A stretch of 64,000 nt of DNA. It comes from Clostridiaceae bacterium (GTDB taxonomy: Bacteria > Bacillota > Clostridia > Lachnospirales > Lachnospiraceae). How positions within the stretch are numbered: the first letter of the stretch is position 1; each line of letters starts with the position of its first letter. Where the stretch lies: the NCBI GenBank assembly GCA_009911305.1, contig QXXC01000001.1, positions 62,001 through 126,000 of the forward strand, given 5' to 3'. The notes under the pieces are model-generated. The model had not been told where the DNA came from and ran no database searches. It saw only the letters and a list, made by a program, of their open reading frames with translations. Below are positions 56,416 to 64,000 of the stretch, one piece after another. The position numbers and the translations under genes are program-made.

Positions 56416-57102
56416 ATGGAAGCCATGAAATTAATTGGCATTGTTATTGTAATTATTGGGTTTATTTTAAAAAAAGATACGATTGCAACGGTCGTGATCG
56501 CAGGCGTAGCCACAGGGCTGGTTTCCGGCATGTCCTTTATTGAGGTGCTGGATATTCTGGGGAAGTCTTTTATCACACAGAGAGTCGCCACGGTTTTCGT
56601 GCTCACACTGCCGGCCATCGGCATCTGCGAGCGGTACGGCTTAAAGGAAAAAGCCGTGGATCTGATCCGCAGGACGAAAAATATGACGACAGGAAAGGTG
56701 ATTACGCTCTATCAGGTTCTGCGCGCCCTGGGAGCCGCTTTTTCCCTGCGCCTCAGCGGGCACCCGCAGTTTGTCCGCCCCTTAATCAGCCCCATGGCCC
56801 ACGGCGCGGCCGTGGTCAAATACGGCTCCGTGGATGAGGAAAGCGAGGATGAGATCAAGGGCTACTGCGCGGCCAGCGACAATTTCGGCAATTTCTACGC
56901 ACAGCTCTGCTTTATGGGCGCAGCCGGCACCATGCTGATCGTATCCACGCTCACCGAGCAGGGATGCGAGCTCGACGCGCTGAGAGTTTCCCTGTGTGCA
57001 ATTCCCATTGCCCTGATCTCCATTGTGGTGGGAGCCGTGCACAACCATTTACTCGATAAGCGGCTGGATAAAAAGCATTCCGCAGCAGGATCGGAAACGT
57101 AA
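56416..57102 (+). CDS. DUF969 membrane protein
   Basis: 228 residues with about five membrane segments (LIGIVIVIIGFILK, ATVVIAGVATGLVSGMSF, VATVFVLTLPAIGI, and a C-terminal pair). The family always accompanies DUF979 and often pcp. LSGHPQFVRPLISPMAHGAA is the conserved-looking loop. Function is not known; a two-part transporter of pyroglutamate or pyroglutamyl peptides is a reasonable guess. It lies 57 bp after pcp and 16 bp before DUF979. AGGGGGAACGATAT precedes the ATG. Confidence 0.85.
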   Translation: MEAMKLIGIVIVIIGFILKKDTIATVVIAGVATGLVSGMSFIEVLDILGKSFITQRVATVFVLTLPAIGICERYGLKEKAVDLIRRTKNMTTGKVITLYQVLRALGAAFSLRLSGHPQFVRPLISPMAHGAAVVKYGSVDEESEDEIKGYCAASDNFGNFYAQLCFMGAAGTMLIVSTLTEQGCELDALRVSLCAIPIALISIVVGAVHNHLLDKRLDKKHSAAGSET

Positions 57103-57117
57103 AGGAGGGGTGATACC

Positions 57118-58038
57118 ATGGATTTCAATACAATTATGTCTGAATTTTTTTACTGCCTCATCGGCGCGGTTTTTATCCTCACGGGCTTAAAGGCCTTAAA
57201 GGATGACACCCTGGCCTGCCGGAGCCTCACTGCCGCGTTCTGGTTTATCCTGGCCGCTGTTTTCATGGCAGGGCCCTATCTGCCCGCCTGGATTTCCGGC
57301 GCTGCGATCCTGGTTCTGGCCCTCTTAACCGGGTTCGGCAAGGTAAAACCCAGCAAAGGCGCCGGACTCGACGCGGATCAGAGCAGAAAAGAGGCAGACC
57401 GCCTGGGAAACAAAATTTTTATCCCGGTTGTCTCCCTGGCTCTTATCGCCCTTCTGGCCGCCTCCTTCCTGCCCTTTGGGGCCAGCAACGCCATCGGTAT
57501 ATCCGGCGTTCTCTCCCTGGCCATCGCCTTTTTCATCACCAAAGCGCCCTCCCGCTCCGCCACGGACGAGGGAGCGCGGCTGATGGATAACGTCGGCGTG
57601 ACCGGTATCCTGCCCCAGCTTCTGGCCGCCCTGGGAGCCGTATTCACCGCCGCCGGGGTCGGGGATGTCATCTCCGGCGCCGCGTCAGCCGTCATTCCGG
57701 AGGGAAATCTTTTCATCGCCGTACTCGTCTACTGCGCAGGCATGGCCCTCTTTACGGCCGTTATGGGAAATGGCTTCGGCGCTTTCTCTGTCATCACAGT
57801 CGGAATCGGAATGCCCTTCCTCATCGCAAGGGGAGGCGACCCGGCCATCGTCGGCGTTCTGGGCTTAACGGCCGGCTACTGCGGCACGCTCTTAACGCCC
57901 ATGGCCGCTAACTTTAACATTATGCCCGCCGCCCTTCTGGAGATGAAGAACAAATACGGCATCATCAAAGCCCAGCTCCCGGTGGCTGTCGTTATGTTTG
58001 CCATTCATGTGGCTCTGATGTATTTCTGGGCATTTTAG
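57118..58038 (+). CDS. DUF979 membrane protein
   Basis: 306 residues with about nine membrane segments, starting YCLIGAVFILTGLKALKD. Conserved-looking pieces are VGVTGILPQLLAALGAVFTA, VMGNGFGAFSVITVGIG and TAGYCGTLLTPMAANFNIMP. It pairs with DUF969, probably as one membrane complex. AAGGAGGGG precedes the ATG. It ends 11 bp from the convergent MATE gene. Confidence 0.87.
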   Translation: MDFNTIMSEFFYCLIGAVFILTGLKALKDDTLACRSLTAAFWFILAAVFMAGPYLPAWISGAAILVLALLTGFGKVKPSKGAGLDADQSRKEADRLGNKIFIPVVSLALIALLAASFLPFGASNAIGISGVLSLAIAFFITKAPSRSATDEGARLMDNVGVTGILPQLLAALGAVFTAAGVGDVISGAASAVIPEGNLFIAVLVYCAGMALFTAVMGNGFGAFSVITVGIGMPFLIARGGDPAIVGVLGLTAGYCGTLLTPMAANFNIMPAALLEMKNKYGIIKAQLPVAVVMFAIHVALMYFWAF

Positions 58039-58048
58039 AAAAACGCGC

Positions 58049-59404
58049 CTATATCTCCCTGCCGCGCGTCATCCGCCGGAACATAAATGAAAATCCGGCA
58101 TACAGCACGCAGCCCTTTAAAATGCTGGACACTGTCAGCGCCCACCAGATCCCGTTGATCCCCAGCGCCGTCGCCGAAAAAAGCACGGCCATGGGAATCC
58201 GGGCCGAGGTGAGCGCAACACTCACCGCCGACGGAAAGCCCGTGCGGCCAAGGCCGGCAAAGGCCCCTACCGAGGTCTGCTCCACCAGCATAAAGAGCTG
58301 TGAGAATCCCAGAATCCTCAGATAATCCACGCCTCCGGCCAGAACCACGGGCTCTGTTATAAAAACAGAGAACAGCGGCCCGGCCATAAAAATCAGGAGC
58401 GACGTGGTGCACACACCCCACAGGGCCGTCATGGCAATGGCAGTGGAGAATCCGCGCTTCACCCGCCCCATCCGCTCTGCCCCGAAATTCTGGCCGATAA
58501 AGGAATTGATCGCGGCAGCAAAACCGTCTCCCACCATCCACGACACAGACTCGATCTGGCTCCCCACTCTCTGTACCGCCACGGCCGTATCGCCGTACCC
58601 GGCCACCAGGCGGGTCAGGATCATGGAAATACCGGCGTAAATCAGGTTCTGAACCGCAGCCGGCATGCCGATCCGCGCCATTTCCTGCCTGCAGTGCGCC
58701 GGAACAGGCGTAAACAGAGAGAATCCCTTAAAAAGGCGGCTCTCCCGCCGTATCGCCAAAATAAACAGGCCGGTCACAGCCGCCTGTGCGGTGACAGTCG
58801 CGACAGCCGCCCCGACTGTCCCCATGGCAGGAACAGGACCCGCGCCGAATATCAGCAGCGGATCCAGAATCACATTCAGCGCCAGCCCCGCCACATTCAC
58901 CTGAAACGGCGTCCGGCTGTCCCCTGTGGCCGTCAAAAGCCCGGTCAGAATCATATTGATATAAGAAAAGAGGATGCACCCGCAGGCGATCCGGAGATAG
59001 ATCATCGCCGATTCCACGATCTCCCGGCTTGCAAGCCCGAAAAACCCGATCAGCGGCCCGGCCATCAGAAGGCAGACCGTCCCAAATGCCAGGGCGAACA
59101 CGACGCCCATCTGGATCGCCCCCCTGGCGTAGCGGACGGCCGCCTCCTCATCTCCGGCCCCCAGCGCGTGCGCCACCTTTACCTGCCCGCCTGTCTTGGC
59201 CAGAATCGCAATGCCCTGGGAAAGCCAGGCATACATGCCCGCCGTCCCCACCGCGGTCACGGCCCCGGAGCCCAGACGGCCGATCCAGGCCATATCCGTT
59301 AAATTATAAGCCATCTGCACCAGAGACGTAGCCATGATCGGCACGGCAAGCCTGGTCAAAGCAGGCAGAATCGGCTCATTCAGTAAATCTACCTGTTTTC
59401 CCAT
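58049..59404 (-). CDS. MATE-family multidrug/metabolite efflux pump
   Basis: 451 residues, twelve membrane segments. The two-repeat MATE pattern is visible: ILPALTRLAVPIMATSLVQM at the start of repeat 1, and RIGMPAAVQNLIYAGISMIL at the start of repeat 2 near 245. It exports drugs or metabolites by Na+ or H+ antiport. It lies 57 bp downstream of the nfnB-like gene in the same direction, but no functional link is seen. Confidence 0.92.
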   Translation of the reverse strand: MGKQVDLLNEPILPALTRLAVPIMATSLVQMAYNLTDMAWIGRLGSGAVTAVGTAGMYAWLSQGIAILAKTGGQVKVAHALGAGDEEAAVRYARGAIQMGVVFALAFGTVCLLMAGPLIGFFGLASREIVESAMIYLRIACGCILFSYINMILTGLLTATGDSRTPFQVNVAGLALNVILDPLLIFGAGPVPAMGTVGAAVATVTAQAAVTGLFILAIRRESRLFKGFSLFTPVPAHCRQEMARIGMPAAVQNLIYAGISMILTRLVAGYGDTAVAVQRVGSQIESVSWMVGDGFAAAINSFIGQNFGAERMGRVKRGFSTAIAMTALWGVCTTSLLIFMAGPLFSVFITEPVVLAGGVDYLRILGFSQLFMLVEQTSVGAFAGLGRTGFPSAVSVALTSARIPMAVLFSATALGINGIWWALTVSSILKGCVLYAGFSFMFRRMTRGREI

Positions 59405-59460
59405 TCTGTAACACCCTCCCAGTCGTCTGCCTTTATGCAGCAGCCATTCTTTGGATCGTA

Positions 59461-60858
59461 CTACCGCTGCGACAGATACGCGTCAATGCCCCTCGCTCCG
59501 GCGCGGCCTGCCTCCATGGCAAGGATCACCGTCGCCGCGCCCGTCACCGCGTCGCCGCCGGCGTAGACGCCTTCCTTTGTGGTCTTCCCGTTCTGCTCAT
59601 CCGCAATAATGCATTTCCACCGGTTGACCTCCAGGCCCTTCGTGGTGGAAGAAATCAGCGGGTTCGGGGAGGTGCCGAGCGCCATGATCACCATGTCCGC
59701 CTCGATCTCAAACTCCGATCCGGCCACTTCCACCGGCCTTCTCCGGCCCGATTCATCCGGCTCGCCCAGCTCCATCCGGCGGCACACGATTCCTCTCACC
59801 CAGCCGTTCTCATCCGTCAGGATTTCGGCCGGATTCGTCAGGAGATTGAACACAATCCCCTCTTCCTTTGCATGATGAACCTCCTCAGCCCTGGCCGGAA
59901 GCTCCTTTTCGCTCCTTCTGTATACAATATGCACCTCAGCCCCCAGACGGAGAGCCGTTCTGGCCGCGTCCATAGCCACATTTCCGCCGCCTACCACGAC
60001 CGCTTTCTTTGCATTCATGATCGGCGTGTCGTGATCCTCGCGGAAGGCCTTCATCAGATTGCTCCTGGTCAGGTACTCGTTCGCTGAAAAAACGCCGTTC
60101 GCATTCTCACCCGGAATTCCCATGAATTTCGGAAGCCCGGCCCCGGATCCGATAAAGACAGCTTCAAAGCCCTCTTCCTCCATCAGCTCGTCGATCGTGA
60201 TGGATTTGCCGATCACCACGTTCGTCTCCAGCTTTACGCCAAGCTTGCGCACATTGTCGATCTCCGGCCCGACCACGCCTTCCTTGGGAAGACGGAATTC
60301 CGGGATCCCGTAGGTCAGGACGCCGCCCGGCTCATGGAGCGCCTCAAAGATCGTCACCTCATAGCCCAGCTTCGCCAGATCCCCGGCGCACGTTAAGCCC
60401 GCAGGGCCGGAACCGATCACCGCCACCCGTTTCCCGTTCGTCTTCTCAGGGGCGGCGGGTACAAAGCCGTGTTCCCTGGACCAGTCGGCCACAAAGCGCT
60501 CCAGCTTTCCGATCGAGACAGCCTCTCCCTTCACACCGCGGATACACTGTCCCTCGCACTGCGTCTCCTGCGGACACACGCGGCCGCAGACGGCCGGGAG
60601 CGCGGATGATGCTGCGATCACCTTCGCCGCCTCCTCAAAGCGCCCTTCCTTTACCTCCTGTATAAAAGCCGGTATATCGATCGAAACCGGGCATCCGGCC
60701 ACACATTTCGCATTCCTGCAGTTTAAGCACCGTTCTGCCTCCGCCACAGCCTCCGCCTCGTCATAGCCCAGGCAGACCTCCTCAAAATTCGCGGCGCGCA
60801 CAAGCGGCTCCTGTTCCCTGACCGGAACCTTTTTCATCATGTCTCTCTTTTCTTCCAT
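59461..60858 (-). CDS. NfnB/GltA-type NADPH:ferredoxin oxidoreductase large subunit
   Basis: 465 residues, like the large NfnB subunit and the glutamate-synthase small subunit. The N-terminal 4Fe-4S site is CLNCRNAKCVAGCPVSID near residue 43 with CGRVCPQETQCEGQC near 90. Two dinucleotide domains follow: VAVIGSGPAGLTCAGDLAKL (FAD) near 147 and KAVVVGGGNVAMDAARTALR (NADP) near 285. With the upstream FAD protein it forms NfnAB, bifurcating NADH and ferredoxin to NADPH. It overlaps that gene by 1 bp. Confidence 0.9.
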   Translation of the reverse strand: MEEKRDMMKKVPVREQEPLVRAANFEEVCLGYDEAEAVAEAERCLNCRNAKCVAGCPVSIDIPAFIQEVKEGRFEEAAKVIAASSALPAVCGRVCPQETQCEGQCIRGVKGEAVSIGKLERFVADWSREHGFVPAAPEKTNGKRVAVIGSGPAGLTCAGDLAKLGYEVTIFEALHEPGGVLTYGIPEFRLPKEGVVGPEIDNVRKLGVKLETNVVIGKSITIDELMEEEGFEAVFIGSGAGLPKFMGIPGENANGVFSANEYLTRSNLMKAFREDHDTPIMNAKKAVVVGGGNVAMDAARTALRLGAEVHIVYRRSEKELPARAEEVHHAKEEGIVFNLLTNPAEILTDENGWVRGIVCRRMELGEPDESGRRRPVEVAGSEFEIEADMVIMALGTSPNPLISSTTKGLEVNRWKCIIADEQNGKTTKEGVYAGGDAVTGAATVILAMEAGRAGARGIDAYLSQR

Positions 60859-61748
60859 TACCTGTCACCTCCGCAAAATCCGCAGCCGCCGTGATGCGTG
60901 TCCCCCTCTTTCAGACGGAGCATGGCGCGCCCCTCCTGATCCCGGTACATCTGCTGGCGCTTCATGGCCTCGTCAAAATTCACCTGATGACCGTCAAATT
61001 CCGGGCCGTCCACACAGGCAAACTTCACCTCGCCGCCGACCGTCACCCGGCAGGCGCCGCACATACCGGTCCCGTCCACCATGATGGGATTTAAACTCAC
61101 AATCGTGGGGATGCCCAGCCTTTTTGTGAGCAGACTGACAAATTTCATCATGATCATAGGCCCAATGGCCACACAGACATCGTATTTCTTTCCCTGCTTT
61201 TCCACCAGCTCCTCAATGACGCCTGTCACCATGCCCTTTGCCCCGGCGCTCCCGTCGTCAGTGGCTATGTAAAGCGATCCGGCCGCCTCCTCCATCCTGT
61301 CAGTCAGGATCAGGAGATCTCTTGTCTTTGAGCCCATGATCACATCCGCCCTGATGCCGTGCTCCTTCATCCACTTCACCTGCGGATAAACCGGAGCCGC
61401 CCCTACGCCGCCGGCCACAAACAGATACCGCTTCTGTTTCAGGCTCTCCATATCCTCCTTTACAAAATCCGACGGATTCCCCAGAGGGCCGACAAAATCC
61501 CGGAAGGAATCCCCTGCCTTCAGAGACGCCATCTGCTCTGTCGAAGCGCCCACCGTCTGGAACACGATCGTCACCGTGCCCTGTTCGCGGTCAAAATCAC
61601 AGATCGTGAGAGGGATGCGCTCGCCCTCCCCGTGAAGCTTTACGATCACAAACTCCCCCGGCTCGCAGGAGCGCGCCACCCTGGGGGCCTTTACAACACA
61701 CAGGTAAATCTTGTCGGCCAGTTGTTCGGCCTTTACAATCTGGTACAT
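60858..61748 (-). CDS. NfnA-type (dihydroorotate-dehydrogenase-like) FAD/NAD subunit with [2Fe-2S]
   Basis: 296 residues. The FAD domain RIPLTICDFDREQGTVTIVF and the NAD motif YLFVAGGVGAAPVYPQVKWM are visible, followed by the C-terminal cluster site MCGACRVTVGGEVKFACVDG and FCGGDR. It is the small subunit of the Nfn complex, found in many clostridia. It lies 14 bp after the MBL gene and abuts nfnB, so the three are likely co-transcribed. Confidence 0.9.
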   Translation of the reverse strand: MYQIVKAEQLADKIYLCVVKAPRVARSCEPGEFVIVKLHGEGERIPLTICDFDREQGTVTIVFQTVGASTEQMASLKAGDSFRDFVGPLGNPSDFVKEDMESLKQKRYLFVAGGVGAAPVYPQVKWMKEHGIRADVIMGSKTRDLLILTDRMEEAAGSLYIATDDGSAGAKGMVTGVIEELVEKQGKKYDVCVAIGPMIMMKFVSLLTKRLGIPTIVSLNPIMVDGTGMCGACRVTVGGEVKFACVDGPEFDGHQVNFDEAMKRQQMYRDQEGRAMLRLKEGDTHHGGCGFCGGDR

Positions 61749-61761
61749 GGTATTCTCCTTT

Positions 61762-62637
61762 TTATGTCTGATGATGAAGACGCTCCGGAAACTGCCTCCT
61801 GAGGGTGCGCATCATGCTGGCTGCATTGATGTAAAAGGCCTCGTCCGGCTGCTCCTTTTTGTCCACATGGGAATGGAAGATCCGTTCCAGCTCTTTTAGG
61901 GCCTCCTCGTCAGAGCTGTGCTCATTCATGACCTTCAGCATGGTTTCCCGGCTTTCCACGAGCTTTTCCTGCAGGAAATCCCAGATGCGGGCCGTGTCCG
62001 GCTCACGGACCAGGCCGTGGTGGTTTAGTATAACAGCCTTTACAGGGTAGGATCGCGAACGCCGGATGGACTGCTCTGCGCCCAGATAGTCAACCAGAAA
62101 GGACGGCATATAGCCGCCTTTGGGGCCCATAACGCCTACGGTTTCGCTGCAGAGCATCAGCTCTTTATCGATCACGTAGGAAAAAGAATCCCTCGTATGC
62201 CCCACAGTCGCAAAAGCGTGTACCTCATGATCGCCGATCCGGATGGTTTCCTGATCCGCGAGAGCGGCATCCACCTGCAGATCCGCGTCCCGGTATCCCG
62301 GATCCCAGAACAGGCCGGCCGCCTCAGCCGCCTCGCCGCTCAGCCGGCGGATCGTTTCCAGGGCGGACGGCCTGGTGAGAATCTCCTTTGCCTTCCCGCA
62401 GGCATATACCGTTACGCCCGGCCAGGCCCTGCGCACCGCCGGGAGGCCGGACACGTGATCGTAATGGGAGTGGGACAGAAGCACCGCGTCCAGGCGGCCG
62501 CCGTCCAGCTCCTTTTGGATCTTTTCCACCATCGGGGCGGCCGCATAGGCCATGCCTGCCTCAAAGAGAAGATTTGCCTCCCCGCGAATCAGAAAGACGG
62601 CGCCCTCTCCCACGCCTGACACATCGACAACACGCAT
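61762..62637 (-). CDS. MBL-fold metal-dependent hydrolase
   Basis: 291 residues. The zinc motif is LLSHSHYDHVSGLPA near residue 55 (HxHxDH), with further ligands at TVGHTRDSFS near 148 and ILNHHGL near 200. Members include glyoxalase II-like and alkyl-sulfatase-like hydrolases, and flavodiiron-type cores. Substrate unknown. It is first in a unit with nfnA and nfnB and has a good promoter at 62691-62719. Confidence 0.9.
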   Translation of the reverse strand: MRVVDVSGVGEGAVFLIRGEANLLFEAGMAYAAAPMVEKIQKELDGGRLDAVLLSHSHYDHVSGLPAVRRAWPGVTVYACGKAKEILTRPSALETIRRLSGEAAEAAGLFWDPGYRDADLQVDAALADQETIRIGDHEVHAFATVGHTRDSFSYVIDKELMLCSETVGVMGPKGGYMPSFLVDYLGAEQSIRRSRSYPVKAVILNHHGLVREPDTARIWDFLQEKLVESRETMLKVMNEHSSDEEALKELERIFHSHVDKKEQPDEAFYINAASMMRTLRRQFPERLHHQT

Positions 62638-62660
62638 ATCGCATAACCTCCCGCATTTGC

Positions 62661-62682
62661 TCCTGCGACAAACTTCGCAGGA
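62661..62682 (-). other. Hairpin at the 5' end of the MBL mRNA
   Basis: TCCTGCGA/TCGCAGGA with a 6-nt loop falls at about +3 to +24 of the transcript from the promoter below. It may protect the mRNA 5' end. Confidence 0.55.
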
Positions 62683-62690
62683 ATAAACAC

Positions 62691-62719
62691 ATTATAGAAG
62701 ATTCTCCGGCTTATGGCAA
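62691..62719 (-). promoter_or_regulatory. Promoter of the MBL-nfnA-nfnB unit
   Basis: On the minus strand TTGCCA (62719-62714) and TATAAT (62696-62691) are 17 bp apart. It lies in the 91-bp gap after the P5C dehydrogenase gene. Confidence 0.82.
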
Positions 62720-62728
62720 GCTAAATGT

Positions 62729-64000
62729 CTATAAAAATCTCCCGTCCTCCTCCGGCGCAAACAGTTCTTTGATCGTTCTCGGACTCACCCACCGGTACAG
62801 ATTCAGCCGGCTCCCGGCCTTGTCGTTTGTCCCCGATGCCCTGGCGCCTCCAAAGGGCTGCTGGCCCACCACCGCTCCCGTCGGTTTGTCATTGATATAA
62901 AAATTCCCGGCCGCATTTCTCAGCGCTTCCTCCATCCGTACAATCACCTCCCTGTCTCCGGCGAAAACAGCCCCTGAAAGCCCGTAGGGCGTGGAGGTAT
63001 CGCAGAGCCCCAGCATCTCCTCAAACGCTTCGTCCGGATACGGATAAACGGTCAGGACCGGTCCGAAGATCTCCTCTGTCATGGTCCTGTAATCCGGGCG
63101 TTTTGCTTCGATCACGGTGGGGTAAACGAAATACCCCTCGGATCCGTCGTATCCCCCGCACAGAACCTCTGCGTCCGCGGACCGCCCCGCCTCGTCAATA
63201 TATGCCGTGATGGAATCAAAGGCGCTTTTATCAATCACAGCGCCCATTTCACAGGAAAAGTCAGACACATCTCCCACCTTAAGCCGCGCAGCCGCGCGAA
63301 GCAGCCCTTCCTTTACCTCCGGCCAGAGAGACGCCGGAATATAGGCCCTGGACGCCGCGGAACACTTCTGCCCCTGGTACTCAAACGCGCCCCGCGCCAG
63401 CGCAGATATCAGCGGCTTTACAGACGCGCTCTTATGGGCAAATATAAAATCCTTGCCGCCCGTCTCTCCCACCAGACGCGGATACGAGCGATATTTGCTG
63501 ATATTCTGCCCCACCAGGGACCATACGCTTTCAAACACGCCCGTGGAACCTGTAAAATGAAAGCCGGCAAGCCGCGGATCGCTCAGCACAAACCGGCTCA
63601 TATCCGAACCGCTGCACGGAACAAAATTAATAACCCCGGCCGGAAGCCCTGCCTCCATCAGCACCTTCATCACATAATAATTGGACAAAACAACGGACGA
63701 CGCCGGCTTCCAGAGAACGGTATTGCCCATCAGGGCTGGAGCGGACGGCAGATTTCCCCCGATCGAAGTGAAATTAAACGGCGTAACAGCCGCCACAAAT
63801 CCCTCCAGCGGGCGATACTCCACCCTGTTCCACACACCCGGCGCATGGTTCGGCTGTTCCTCATAAATCTGCTGCGCATAGTATGCATTGAACCGGAAGA
63901 AATCGGCAAGCTCGCAGGCGGCGTCAATTTCAGCCTGATGAATGGTTTTACTCTGGCACAGCATCGTCGCCGCATTCACCACAGCCCTGTACGGCCCGGT
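62729..64000 (-). CDS. L-glutamate gamma-semialdehyde (P5C) dehydrogenase (partial)
   Basis: Reads in from the right edge; 423 codons are present of about 540. The frame has no start here. It oxidises P5C/glutamate semialdehyde to glutamate with NAD+ in proline or arginine use. Visible are VTPFNFTSIGGNLPSAPALM, GFHFTGSTGVFESVW, GETGGKDFIFAH and the nucleophile region EYQGQKCSAASRAYIP. This set fits the RocA/PruA stand-alone group. The stop at 62729 is followed by the MBL promoter, so it ends its own unit. Confidence 0.92.
   Translation of the reverse strand, partial: TGPYRAVVNAATMLCQSKTIHQAEIDAACELADFFRFNAYYAQQIYEEQPNHAPGVWNRVEYRPLEGFVAAVTPFNFTSIGGNLPSAPALMGNTVLWKPASSVVLSNYYVMKVLMEAGLPAGVINFVPCSGSDMSRFVLSDPRLAGFHFTGSTGVFESVWSLVGQNISKYRSYPRLVGETGGKDFIFAHKSASVKPLISALARGAFEYQGQKCSAASRAYIPASLWPEVKEGLLRAAARLKVGDVSDFSCEMGAVIDKSAFDSITAYIDEAGRSADAEVLCGGYDGSEGYFVYPTVIEAKRPDYRTMTEEIFGPVLTVYPYPDEAFEEMLGLCDTSTPYGLSGAVFAGDREVIVRMEEALRNAAGNFYINDKPTGAVVGQQPFGGARASGTNDKAGSRLNLYRWVSPRTIKELFAPEEDGRFL

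Noticed and set aside
1..64000. CRISPR arrays, rRNA genes or known riboswitch classes
   Set aside because: I looked for regularly spaced exact repeats with unique spacers, conserved rRNA words and familiar riboswitch cores and saw none. The iteron-like repeats at 38890-38994 are too few and too irregular for CRISPR.

Overview
The window looks like the chromosome of a strictly or facultatively anaerobic, GC-rich clostridial bacterium, most likely a gut Lachnospiraceae-type Firmicute. Supporting signs are dxs-ispA-xseB-xseA-nusB, a cysS-mrnC-rlmB-darA block, an electron-bifurcating NfnAB pair, a Dlt-like wall operon and strong GGAGG ribosome sites. This is inferred from gene content, not from a database match. 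No rRNA or CRISPR array is present; three tRNA genes are. Most genes read leftward (minus strand).

Layout. 1-4066: isoprenoid and DNA/RNA housekeeping operon (dxs cut by the left edge). 4415-10829: operon of an ion-coupled transporter, a nitrilase-fold amidase, a beta-lactamase-fold serine hydrolase, an enolase-superfamily (dipeptide) epimerase and an M20 peptidase, with an RpiR regulator upstream behind a near-consensus promoter and an exact 22-bp direct repeat. 10941-22047: a gene set best read as sulfoquinovose catabolism by the transaldolase (sulfo-TAL) route: sulfoquinovosidase, fucose-isomerase-like isomerase, small transaldolase, sulfolactaldehyde-reductase-like dehydrogenase, TauE-type exporter, a TctABC transporter, an unknown cupin-like protein and a ROK regulator. 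22626-28478: tRNA-Thr, exonuclease, c-di-AMP receptor, rlmB, mrnC, cysS, ispF, lipid kinase, tRNA-Val and tRNA-Met.

28566-35120: a defence-island-like stretch. It holds a JetABC (Wadjet/MksBEF-type) SMC complex without JetD, an unknown 113-residue partner, a 55-codon candidate membrane peptide and a decayed DUF1016 nuclease. 36245-44340: an AT-rich 8.1-kb integrative mobilizable element with integrase, repressor, excisionase, MobA/MobL relaxase and cargo. It sits inside a lipoprotein- or FG-GAP-like gene whose two halves (44326-45075 and 35933-36244) rejoin in frame across an 11-bp att repeat. 45109-52387: an unusual dlt-like operon (transglutaminase, carrier protein, MBOAT, Cys-type DltD-like protein, secreted protein, DltA-like ligase, M15 peptidase).

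52604-54380: the conserved but uncharacterised pair GGGtGRT protein and NifU-like scaffold. 54448-58038: a LysR regulator divergent from pcp-DUF969-DUF979, a candidate pyroglutamyl-peptide system. 58049-64000: MATE pump, NfnB/NfnA, an MBL hydrolase and a P5C dehydrogenase cut by the right edge.

Functions are assigned by reading motifs and recalling families; no searches were run.
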